Below are positions 49,738 through 57,894 of a stretch of DNA of 64,000 nt, piece by piece. Source of the stretch: an uncultured Adlercreutzia sp. Lineage in GTDB: Bacteria > Actinomycetota > Coriobacteriia > Coriobacteriales > Eggerthellaceae. Numbering within the stretch: the first letter of the stretch is position 1; each line of letters starts with the position of its first letter. Under the pieces are notes generated by a model. It worked only from the letters and a program-made list of their open reading frames with translations, did no database searches and was not told the DNA's origin. The stretch covers positions 1 to 64,000 of the forward strand of contig CAJUFS010000006.1 of NCBI GenBank assembly GCA_910585575.1, given 5' to 3'. The translations under genes were made by a program, and so were the position numbers.

Positions 49738-52395
49738 ATGGAGAAGCAGGCAGCTCTGGATGCCATACAAAGCGAGTTGCAGGAGCGCGCGAGCACGGTG
49801 GATGTTCGTCGCGTTGTGTACAGCCACGACATGGGCACCTTGCCCGATGTGGTGAAGAAGTTCATCACCACCATGCCCGACATGGTGGTGCAGCCCGAAA
49901 CCCAAGAAGAGGTGCGCCACCTGGTGACCCTGGCCAAGGACGGCGCCGTACCCCTGGTGCTGCGCGGGTCAGCCTCGGGCGGCTACGGCGGCGCGGTGCC
50001 CGCTGCAGGCGGCGTGGTAGTCGACCTCTATCGCCTGCGCGGCGTGGTGGATCTTGACGAGGCGGCTGGTACGGTCACGGTGCTTCCCGCCACCACCATG
50101 GCCGACCTGGACGAAGAGTTGCGCCAGCGCGGCTTCATGATGCCGCTCATGCCTACGAGTTCGCCTTCGGCCACTATCGGTGGTTTCGTCGCTCAGGGTG
50201 GCGCTGGTATTGGCAGCGCCCGCTCTGGCGCGATGCGCGATAGCTTGGTGGCGGTAACCCTGGTGCTCGGTGACGGCAGCGTGCGCACCCTGACGGGGGA
50301 CGATGTGGATTTGGCCTATGGCATGGAGGGCATTACGGGCATCATCACGGCCATTACCTGCCGTGTGATTCCCGCAGCCGAGATGGTGCCGGTCGCCTTT
50401 GCGTTCGAGGGGGTGGAGCCGGCCCAAGCCTTCGCCCATGAATTGGCGGGCAAGCTGTGGCACGTGAATGTGCAGCCGCCCAACTATGTGGCTCTGATGA
50501 ATCGCGCTTCGGGTACGACTCTGCCCGAGCAATGGATTGTGCTGGCGGCATCGTCGGCTGACGAGGTGGCGGCCGTGGCTGTGCCAGCGACGGCCACGTC
50601 GCTGAATTCCGAGATGGCGCAGCAGCTTTGGGAGGATCGCTACTACCCGCTGCGCGGCAAGAAATTCGGCCCCTCTATCATTCCCGTCGACGTGCTGGTG
50701 CCCCAGGCTAAGCTCGACCAGTTCAACAAGGTCATGATCGATAAGTACGAGAATTCTTTCGTTTACGAGGCCACGGCCGTGGGCACCGAGATGTTTGCCC
50801 TTATCGGCTTTTTGCTGGCCGACGAGCGCAAGGACGACTTCACCATGGCCTTCGCCAATTCGCTGGTTATTGCGGAAGTGGCCAAGAAGCTGGGTGGTCG
50901 TGCCTACGCATCGGGCATGTACCTGACGGCGGAATCGGAGGACATCTTCGGCAAGGACTTGCTCGAGCGCGTTGCCGCGTTCAAGGCTGCCACCGACCCG
51001 GCGGCCATCATGAACCCGGGCAAGGTGCTGCCGCCCGCGCTCGATCCGAAGTCGCCGGCCAAGCTCATCGCCCGCGCCATCGGCTCAGCCCGGGGCGTGG
51101 CGGGCATCGGTGCGGCGCTCGGGCGTGTGCTGGGCGGTCGCAACCGCGAGGTGAAGCCCTTGACCGATCTGCCCAACAACATGGAGGAAAGCGCTTTCGC
51201 CTGCGCCGAGTGCGGCTTCTGCCGCAGTAAGTGCACGGTCTTTTTGCCCGATCCCTGGGAGGACAACTCGCCCCGCGGTAAGTGGTATCTCATCAAGGAG
51301 TACGCCAAGGGCCATATCCCCTTCGATCTGCCGATGGTGCATAAGCTGAATATCTGCACCACCTGCAAGCGCTGCGAGCAGACCTGCGAAGTGTCCCTGA
51401 AGATGGCCGACGAATATCTGGGCGCCAAGCCCTACTTCAAGGAAAAGGGCTTCTCCAACGCCGGTTTGGCGGCACTGCGCGGCAATGTGCTGAACACGGG
51501 TAACTTCTGGGGTGCCGATGCCGAGGGCTTGGGCTGGCATACTGAGGACATGCGTTTCAAGGAAACAGGCGAAATAGGCTTTTGGCCCGGCTGCTGGACG
51601 CAGACTATCTCGAAGAATGCGGCGCAGAACGTGGTGCATTTGCTGAACGCCGCAGGCATCGAGCCGGTGGATCTGGGCGACAACGGCTCGGATATCTGCT
51701 GCGGCTTCTACCTGTTCCTGGGCGGCTATGCCGAGGACTTTGAGGCGCGGGTGGTGGAGAACATCAAGCGCATGAACGCCGCTGGCGTGAAGCAGGTGAT
51801 TACTCCGTGCCCTGCGTGCTTGGCCGCCTTCGCCGAGCTGTATGGGGGCATTGCCGAGAAGCATGGGCTGCCCTTCGAGATTGAGTTCGTCCACTCCATC
51901 GTCGTGCTGAACGACTTGGTGGCCCAGGGGAAGCTGAAGTTGGGCGAGGGCCAGAAGGTGGACGCCAAGGTAACCTACCACGACCCTTGCCATCTGGGCC
52001 GCTGGTTCAACGTGTACGAAGAGCCTCGCGATTTCATTAAGGCCATTCCCGGGGTCGAGTACGAGGATATGAAGCACAACCGCTCGGACTCGCTGTGCTG
52101 CGGCCTGGTGAACGCCTTCTACGAGATCGGCAGCGTCCCCACTTCGGGCGTGGCGCGCGTCACGGAAGCCGATGAGGTCCAGGCTGATTACATCCTGACG
52201 GCCTGTGCCGGCTGCGGCGTGCAGGTGAACAACATGTGCGTGGCTGCGCAGACCCATGCGCGACAGATGGACATTACCGATTTGGCGGCGAAGTCCCTGG
52301 GCTTCGAGGTGTACGACTCCAACGAAGCGGCCCAGGCCTACTTCGCGGCGGCCGTCGATCTTTTGAGCACTTCCACGACCGTCCAAGATCAGTAG
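49738..52395 (+). CDS. FAD/Fe-S fusion oxidoreductase (GlcD + HdrD/LldE-like)
   Basis: The 885-residue protein fuses three modules. Residues about 45-210 are an FAD_binding_4 domain (LVLRGSASGGYGGAVPAAGGVVVDL, PTSSPSATIGGFVAQGGAGIGSARSG). About 230-430 is the FAD-linked oxidase C-terminal domain. From about 480 come two [4Fe-4S] motifs (CAECGFCRSKC; CTTCKRCEQTC), then two CCG cysteine-rich domains (ICCGFYLF, CPACLAAF; HDPCHLGRWF, LCCGLVN). This is the plan of glycolate/D-lactate dehydrogenases with fused GlcF. It should oxidise a 2-hydroxy acid and deliver electrons to quinone or a partner; the acid is not known. GAGAGGAG precedes the ATG. Confidence 0.88.
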   Translation: MEKQAALDAIQSELQERASTVDVRRVVYSHDMGTLPDVVKKFITTMPDMVVQPETQEEVRHLVTLAKDGAVPLVLRGSASGGYGGAVPAAGGVVVDLYRLRGVVDLDEAAGTVTVLPATTMADLDEELRQRGFMMPLMPTSSPSATIGGFVAQGGAGIGSARSGAMRDSLVAVTLVLGDGSVRTLTGDDVDLAYGMEGITGIITAITCRVIPAAEMVPVAFAFEGVEPAQAFAHELAGKLWHVNVQPPNYVALMNRASGTTLPEQWIVLAASSADEVAAVAVPATATSLNSEMAQQLWEDRYYPLRGKKFGPSIIPVDVLVPQAKLDQFNKVMIDKYENSFVYEATAVGTEMFALIGFLLADERKDDFTMAFANSLVIAEVAKKLGGRAYASGMYLTAESEDIFGKDLLERVAAFKAATDPAAIMNPGKVLPPALDPKSPAKLIARAIGSARGVAGIGAALGRVLGGRNREVKPLTDLPNNMEESAFACAECGFCRSKCTVFLPDPWEDNSPRGKWYLIKEYAKGHIPFDLPMVHKLNICTTCKRCEQTCEVSLKMADEYLGAKPYFKEKGFSNAGLAALRGNVLNTGNFWGADAEGLGWHTEDMRFKETGEIGFWPGCWTQTISKNAAQNVVHLLNAAGIEPVDLGDNGSDICCGFYLFLGGYAEDFEARVVENIKRMNAAGVKQVITPCPACLAAFAELYGGIAEKHGLPFEIEFVHSIVVLNDLVAQGKLKLGEGQKVDAKVTYHDPCHLGRWFNVYEEPRDFIKAIPGVEYEDMKHNRSDSLCCGLVNAFYEIGSVPTSGVARVTEADEVQADYILTACAGCGVQVNNMCVAAQTHARQMDITDLAAKSLGFEVYDSNEAAQAYFAAAVDLLSTSTTVQDQ

Positions 52396-52462
52396 CAGAT
52401 ACCCGTTGGCGAGGTGGGCGATCAAAGGTTTCGTCCGCCTCGCCGCTGAGGAGTTGGTTCCC

Positions 52463-53215
52463 ATGGAAACCGTTTCCATCCCCAGTACGGCGGCCGAAAG
52501 GCTGTTGGAAGCCTTGCAGGTGCGCCGCGATCGTTTTGCGGTGACCGCCGCTGTGTTCTCGCACGAGTCGCCCGAAGAGTCCGTGCGCCAGATGGTGACC
52601 CAGGCCGCTCGGGCAGAGGTCGTGCTCGACGATGCGCCGGAGCGCGCGCTGAGCGCGGCTTTGGCGTCGCTAGCCTGCGAGGACATGGCCGCTCTGGCCA
52701 CCAAGACGCGTACGGAGTATGCGCGTCTGTTCTTGGGCCCACGCACGGTGGTGGCCCCGCTGCATGAGTCGGCCTATCTCTCGGGCACGCCGCGCATGTT
52801 CACCGCCGACACCCTGGCTGTGCGTAAGTGCTACGAGGCCAATGGCTTTGTCATGAAGGCGAAGAACCGCGAGCCCGAGGACGCCATCGGCACCGAGCTG
52901 GAGTTCCTGCGCAACCTGGTCGATCGACTTATTGGGCAAATTGAGGGCGACGGCTTGACGGAAGCTAACTGTCTAGAGGTGCGGCGGCAGCTGGATGTGG
53001 TGCGCACCTTCAAGGAACAGCATCTCGATCGCTGGGCGCCTTTGTTCGTCGAGCGCGTGGCCGACAACGATGAAAGCGGGTTTTATCGAGCATGGGCTCA
53101 GTATTTGGCTGCTGTGTTGGCCGAGGACGAGGCGCTGCAGGCACGCTGCGAGGACGAGGTGGCGATAATGGCCGATAGCGCTGCCCCTTCGGGCACTCTT
53201 GGAGATCGAGGCTGA
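52463..53215 (+). CDS. TorD/DmsD-family chaperone (second)
   Basis: The 250-residue helical protein has the chaperone motifs YARLFLGPRTVVAPLHESAYL (near 75) and EPEDAIGTELEFLRNLVDRL (near 135). It probably serves the DmsA-like subunit two genes downstream, or the lipoprotein molybdoenzyme upstream. The ATG at 52463 is chosen over earlier in-frame TTG/GTG codons because CTGAGGAG is nine bases before it. The next gene begins two bases after the stop. Confidence 0.85.
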   Translation: METVSIPSTAAERLLEALQVRRDRFAVTAAVFSHESPEESVRQMVTQAARAEVVLDDAPERALSAALASLACEDMAALATKTRTEYARLFLGPRTVVAPLHESAYLSGTPRMFTADTLAVRKCYEANGFVMKAKNREPEDAIGTELEFLRNLVDRLIGQIEGDGLTEANCLEVRRQLDVVRTFKEQHLDRWAPLFVERVADNDESGFYRAWAQYLAAVLAEDEALQARCEDEVAIMADSAAPSGTLGDRG

Positions 53216-53216
53216 C

Positions 53217-53951
53217 ATGACGTTCCTGTTTATTTTGGCGGGCACCTCCGTGCTCGTGGGGCTGGCTGCCCCCTCCATTCGCCGTACGCCAGTGCTGTGG
53301 TACGGCGTGGCCTTGGCTCTGGATTTCGTCTACGCCTACGGCATGATTGTTGGTCTGCCGCCAGGCGTACTGCAGCTGTTAACGCCTTTGGTTCAGCGAG
53401 GCATGTTGGCTACTTCGTTATTTGTCGTTGTCATGTACTGCGGCGTGTTCCCCGAGCATTCGGCTCCGCGCCGTCTGATCGCCCCTATCCGAACTGAACT
53501 GTCGCTTATGGCCTGCCTTTTGGCCGCAGCGCATTGCCTCAACTACCTTAGCTCTTATGTCGGCGTCCTGCTCATGCGGGCCAATGTGCTGAGTGGCAAT
53601 CAGCTGGCTTCGCTGATCATCGCACTGGCTTTGGCGGCGCTGCTTGTGGTGCTGGGCGTCACGTCGATCAGGGCTGTCAAGCGGCGCATGAGGGCGGCGT
53701 CATGGAAGAACCTCCAGCGGCTGGCCTATGGGTTTTTCGGTCTCATCTACGTCCACGAGGTACTGATTCTCTACCCGGCCGCGTTTAAGGGTTCGGGAGA
53801 TGCGGCCGCCACACTGGCAGTGAGCACCGTGGTGTTCGGAGCCTATGGGGTGCTACGCATCGCCCGGTATCTGAAGGATCGACACGGGCGGCCAGTTCAT
53901 TCGGCTGAGGCGGAGTTTGAGGAAGAGGTCGGCTATGGTTGCGCAGGCTAA
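53217..53951 (+). CDS. Ferric-reductase-like transmembrane protein (MsrQ-like)
   Basis: The 244-residue protein has six to seven hydrophobic helices and histidines placed as in haem-binding ferric-reductase-like membrane domains (AAHCLNYLSSYVG near 108; GFFGLIYVHEVLILYP near 175). In MsrPQ such a subunit passes electrons from quinol or flavin to an exported molybdoenzyme. Here it lies between a TorD gene and a DmsA-like gene, suggesting a redox role in this system. Its last 17 bases overlap the start of dmsA. Confidence 0.7.
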   Translation: MTFLFILAGTSVLVGLAAPSIRRTPVLWYGVALALDFVYAYGMIVGLPPGVLQLLTPLVQRGMLATSLFVVVMYCGVFPEHSAPRRLIAPIRTELSLMACLLAAAHCLNYLSSYVGVLLMRANVLSGNQLASLIIALALAALLVVLGVTSIRAVKRRMRAASWKNLQRLAYGFFGLIYVHEVLILYPAAFKGSGDAAATLAVSTVVFGAYGVLRIARYLKDRHGRPVHSAEAEFEEEVGYGCAG

Positions 53952-56274
53952 AAAGAGCATTTCGGTGCAGCCGGAGGCGCTGGTGGACTCTGAGCGGCGT
54001 GTGGCCGATGGCACGCGTACGGTATTTGGCTACTGCAGCGTCAACTGTGAGGGCCGCTGCGTGTTGAACTTCCACCTGAAGGGCGACGAGCTTTTGTGGG
54101 TGGAAACCGATCGCTCCGTCGAGGACGGCGCGGATGCACGGCAGATTCGAGCCTGCCTGCGCGGGCGCTCCATTCGCGAGTGGATTAACCATGCCGATCG
54201 GCTGAGCTACCCCCTGAAACGCGTGGGCCGTCGCGGCGAAGGTGCGTTCAAGCGCGTCAGCTGGGATGAGGCCCTTGACGAGATTGCCGCCAACTTGAAA
54301 CGCGTGGTGGAAACCTATGGTAACGAGGCGGTGTACATTAATTTCGCCAGTGGGGTCATGAGTGCCAACATCATGGGGTTCCTCCATCGGTTCATGAACC
54401 TGTACGGGGGGTGCTTGGAAGGCTATGGCGACTATAGCCACTCGCAGATCGATGCCGCGCTGCCGTACCTGTACGGCGCGCGCGACGCCAATACGCCGAC
54501 GGATGTGAAGAATGCGAAGCTGCTGGTGCTGTTCGGCGACAACACCTTCGAGACCAAGATGTGCGGGGCGGGTGGTTCGGTTCACCTCAAGGACGCTATT
54601 TTGGAGGCGGGGGTGCGCACCATTGTTGTCGATCCGCGCTATTCCGAGACGGCAGCCAATTGCGCTGACGAGTGGATCGCCTTACGTCCCGGAACCGACG
54701 GTGCCCTGGCGGCCGCTCTGGCCTATGTCATGATCGAAGAAGACCTCATCGACCATGAGTTTTTGGAGCACTATTGCATCGGTTTTGACGAGGATACGTT
54801 GCCAGCCTCTGCCCCGACCGGCTCCAGCTACCGCTCCTATATCCTGGGCCTTGGCGCCGATGGAGTTGCCAAGACGCCGCAGTGGGCCGCGGCCATAACA
54901 GGCGTGCCGGCGGCATCTATCGTGAAGCTGGCTCGCGAGATGGCCGCAGCGAAGCCGTGTGCCATTTACCAGGGCAAGGGTCCGCAGCGTCATGCCAATG
55001 GCGAGCAGACGGCCCGGGCTATTGCCATGCTGGCCGTGCTCACGGGCAATGTGGGTTTAGCGGGCGGTGGCACGGGTTCCGACTTCGAGACGTTCCGCTT
55101 CTTCGAGGCCGATGTGCCGGGTCCTGATAATCCGGTGACCACGGCCATCCCCGTGTTCTTGTGGACCGACGCCGTGGCGCGCGGTCCTCAGATGACGGCC
55201 TCTGAAGACGGCGTGGTGGGCACCGACCGTCTGAAGACCGGCATTAAGTTCATCTGGAACTATGCGGGCAACACCCTCATCAACCAGCACTCGAACATCA
55301 ATCGCACCCACGACATTCTCGCCGACGAGAGCAAGTGCGAGTTCGTCGTGGTTATCGACACGTTCCTGACCTCTTCGGCGCGCTATGCCGATATCGTGCT
55401 GCCCGATCTGCTGCCCGTGGAGCAGCCGAGCCTCATTGCCAACGATTGGGCGGGCGACTCCGGCTACGTGCTGATGAACTCGCAGTATCTCCCTCAGCGT
55501 GGCGAGCGACGCACGCTGTATTGGATGCTCTCCCAACTTGCCGAGCGCCTGGAATTTGCCGAGGCCTTCACTGAGGGGCGCAGCGAAGAGGAGTGGCGCC
55601 AGGTCATCTACGAGCAGGCTCGCGAGGCCGATCCGGAGCTGCCTCCCTATGAGGTGCTGCTGGAGCAAGGTCTGTACCGTAGAAGCAACCCCGATGGCTG
55701 TCATGTGGCATTTCGGGAATTTCGCGAAGATCCCGAGGGACATCCCCTGGCAACGCCGTCGGGCAAGATCGAGATCTATTCGGAGAAGATTCTGCAGGAC
55801 ACGGCACACTTCACCCTGCTCGAGGGAGAGGTTATCAGCCCGCTGCCCGTATACGCGGCACCGTTCTTTGAGGAAGGCGCCGGTGATTCCGAGCGCTACC
55901 CCTTGCAGCTCATTGGATTTCATCATCGCAGTCGCGCCCATTCGTCTTACGGATCGCTTGACGCCATCAAGGAGCGGGCGCGCCATCAGCTGTGGATCAA
56001 CCCGCTTGACGCTGCCCCGCGGGGGGTGTGCCCTAACGAGATGGTGGAGGTGATTACGGCCTACGGCCGGGTGATGGTGGAGGCAAAGGTGACCGAGCGC
56101 ATTATGCCTGGGGTGATCGCGCTGGGCGAGGGGGCCTGGCACCGGGCCGACATGGAGGGCGACCGAGTGGATTGGGGCGGTTGCATCAACACGCTCACGT
56201 CGAGCCGCGCCACACCGCTGGCCAAGGGCAACCCTCAGCACAGCAATCGCGCACAAGTGAAGAAAGCGGGGTGA
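53935..56274 (+). CDS. dmsA: DMSO-reductase-type catalytic subunit without Tat signal
   Basis: The 779-residue protein matches DmsA: Cys34-x3-Cys38-x3-Cys42...Cys74 for the Fe-S cluster, and GYGDYSHSQ with Ser168 as the expected Mo ligand. It also has the bis-MGD-binding segments VVDPRYSETAANCADEWIALRPGTD and IWNYAGNTLINQHSNINRT. DmsA reduces DMSO and N-oxides with menaquinol electrons. The N-terminus (MVAQAKKSISVQPEAL) lacks the usual Tat signal, and no upstream in-frame codons supply one, so this complex may face the cytoplasm or rely on a partner for export. It overlaps the gene before it and is followed by dmsB and dmsC. Confidence 0.88.
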   Translation: MVAQAKKSISVQPEALVDSERRVADGTRTVFGYCSVNCEGRCVLNFHLKGDELLWVETDRSVEDGADARQIRACLRGRSIREWINHADRLSYPLKRVGRRGEGAFKRVSWDEALDEIAANLKRVVETYGNEAVYINFASGVMSANIMGFLHRFMNLYGGCLEGYGDYSHSQIDAALPYLYGARDANTPTDVKNAKLLVLFGDNTFETKMCGAGGSVHLKDAILEAGVRTIVVDPRYSETAANCADEWIALRPGTDGALAAALAYVMIEEDLIDHEFLEHYCIGFDEDTLPASAPTGSSYRSYILGLGADGVAKTPQWAAAITGVPAASIVKLAREMAAAKPCAIYQGKGPQRHANGEQTARAIAMLAVLTGNVGLAGGGTGSDFETFRFFEADVPGPDNPVTTAIPVFLWTDAVARGPQMTASEDGVVGTDRLKTGIKFIWNYAGNTLINQHSNINRTHDILADESKCEFVVVIDTFLTSSARYADIVLPDLLPVEQPSLIANDWAGDSGYVLMNSQYLPQRGERRTLYWMLSQLAERLEFAEAFTEGRSEEEWRQVIYEQAREADPELPPYEVLLEQGLYRRSNPDGCHVAFREFREDPEGHPLATPSGKIEIYSEKILQDTAHFTLLEGEVISPLPVYAAPFFEEGAGDSERYPLQLIGFHHRSRAHSSYGSLDAIKERARHQLWINPLDAAPRGVCPNEMVEVITAYGRVMVEAKVTERIMPGVIALGEGAWHRADMEGDRVDWGGCINTLTSSRATPLAKGNPQHSNRAQVKKAG

Positions 56275-56279
56275 TAGCC

Positions 56280-56897
56280 ATGAGCAAGCAGTACGGCTTC
56301 CATGTGAATGCCTCTCGGTGTACCGGATGCAAAACCTGCGAGATGGCCTGTCGTGACGCCTATCAGCTGGGAGACATCTCCTCGTTTCGCCGCGTGTGCG
56401 AGGCGTCGGGGGGCAGCTGGGTGAAAGAGGGGGAGAGCTGGTGGCACGACGTGTTTGCCTATTACCTTTCCGTGGCCTGCAACCACTGCGACGATCCGGT
56501 GTGCCAGCAAGTGTGTCCTTCGGGGGCGCTGCGCAAGCATGACGACGGATTTGTGGTGCTCGACAGCGATCGCTGCATCGGGTGCGGCAGCTGCGCGTTC
56601 GCTTGTCCCTATAAAGCACCGAGCTACAGCCGCAAGCACCGTGCCATGCGCAAATGCGATGGATGCCGTGCGCGGGTGAGCGAGGGGAAGGACCCCCTGT
56701 GCGTTGAAGCCTGCCCTATGCGTGCTTTGGAGTTCGGCGATATCAACGAGTTGCGAGACCGCTATGGAAGTGTGTGCGATGTGGCACCCCTGCCGGAAAG
56801 CACTTACACGCAACCCAACCTGGTGATCACGCCCCATCGCTGCGCCCGCCACTCGAGCGAGTCAGGCGTGGTGCTGGCCAACGAGAAGGAGATCTGA
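56280..56897 (+). CDS. dmsB: DmsB-type ferredoxin subunit
   Basis: The 205-residue protein has four Fe-S motifs: CTGCKTCEMACRD (near 14), CNHCDDPVCQQVCPSGA (near 67), CIGCGSCAFACPYKA (near 100) and CDGCRAR...PLCVEACPM (near 125). It has no signal peptide, as in other DmsB proteins. It starts five bases after dmsA and ends one base before dmsC, so the three are translated from one message. Confidence 0.92.
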   Translation: MSKQYGFHVNASRCTGCKTCEMACRDAYQLGDISSFRRVCEASGGSWVKEGESWWHDVFAYYLSVACNHCDDPVCQQVCPSGALRKHDDGFVVLDSDRCIGCGSCAFACPYKAPSYSRKHRAMRKCDGCRARVSEGKDPLCVEACPMRALEFGDINELRDRYGSVCDVAPLPESTYTQPNLVITPHRCARHSSESGVVLANEKEI

Positions 56898-56898
56898 C

Positions 56899-57756
56899 AT
56901 GAGAAGCGTTGCCTCGGAGTGGCCTTTGGTGATGTTCACCGTTTTGGCGCCGCTATGTGCCGGCATTTGGATGGTGGCGGGATTTCTGGCTCTGATCGAC
57001 GCCTTTCCCGGCGCAGTCGACCTGACGACGGGCTACGCGGGGGCCTTCCTGTGCGTTCTCTTGCTGGCAACCTTAGCGTGCTCGACGCTGCACCTCGGCA
57101 AGCCGCTTAAGGCGCTTCGGGCGTTCATGCGGTTGGGCAACTCGTCGGTGTCCAACGAGGTGTTCGTGGGCGCTGTGTTTGCTTTGTGCTCGTGCCTGTA
57201 CGTGCTCGTGGCCCAAAGCCTCATTGAGGCGGGGAGCCTCTGGAAGATCCCCCTCGCCTTTGTGGCCGGATTCGCTGGACTATTCGTTCTGTTTCAGTGC
57301 TTGGCTTACCGCATGCGCACAGTGAGCACCTGGAATAGCCCTTCATTTTCCGTCGAGTTTGCCGTGCTTGCGCTTTTGGGCGGCGTAGTGGTCGAAGGTG
57401 CCATGCTGTGCCTCGTGCCAGCGGTTACGGCGGCGGTCAAAATGGGTTTGGTCGTGGCCGAAGTGGCGTGCGCCCTAGGGCTGCTACTGGTAGTTCATGC
57501 TCAGGGCACGGCAGTTGCTTGCGGCGTCCAAGGCCATCGCCAAGGCGGTCAGATGATGAGGACATGGCATCGGCTCAGCTTCGCGCGCATCGCATTTCTG
57601 GTGACTGGCTCGGCGTTGTGGGCCTATGGCCTGCTTTGTGTGCCGAGTCGGCCCGGTTGGGCCTTGGTCGGCGGGGCGCTCGTAGTCGTGGGCATGGTGG
57701 TGGGGCGCTACTCGTTCTACCGCTTCTACTTGAACGTTGGGTTGCCCCAGGGGTAA
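56899..57756 (+). CDS. dmsC: DmsC-type membrane anchor subunit
   Basis: The 285-residue protein has eight hydrophobic helices and the DmsC features STLHLGKPLKALRAFMRLGNSSVSNEV (about 67-93) and, near the C-terminus, GRYSFYRFYLNVG. It should anchor the complex and oxidise menaquinol. GAGAAGGAGATC lies before its ATG at the end of dmsB. Confidence 0.92.
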   Translation: MRSVASEWPLVMFTVLAPLCAGIWMVAGFLALIDAFPGAVDLTTGYAGAFLCVLLLATLACSTLHLGKPLKALRAFMRLGNSSVSNEVFVGAVFALCSCLYVLVAQSLIEAGSLWKIPLAFVAGFAGLFVLFQCLAYRMRTVSTWNSPSFSVEFAVLALLGGVVVEGAMLCLVPAVTAAVKMGLVVAEVACALGLLLVVHAQGTAVACGVQGHRQGGQMMRTWHRLSFARIAFLVTGSALWAYGLLCVPSRPGWALVGGALVVVGMVVGRYSFYRFYLNVGLPQG

Positions 57757-57894
57757 CGGCGGCGTGAAGGGGAGGGCCCGGGTCATGCTAAAATCGAGAA
57801 AACAGAGGTGGTTTGTCCGCCGGTGCCGATGCCAGACAGGGGATGATTGGCGCGGTCGGGAAAGAAGGTTCGATCTGGTAACGGAGTGGCGTCA

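Noticed and set aside
57847..57894. Upstream TTG start for the third LuxR regulator
   Set aside because: No ribosome site before it, while GGAG is correctly spaced before GTG 57895.
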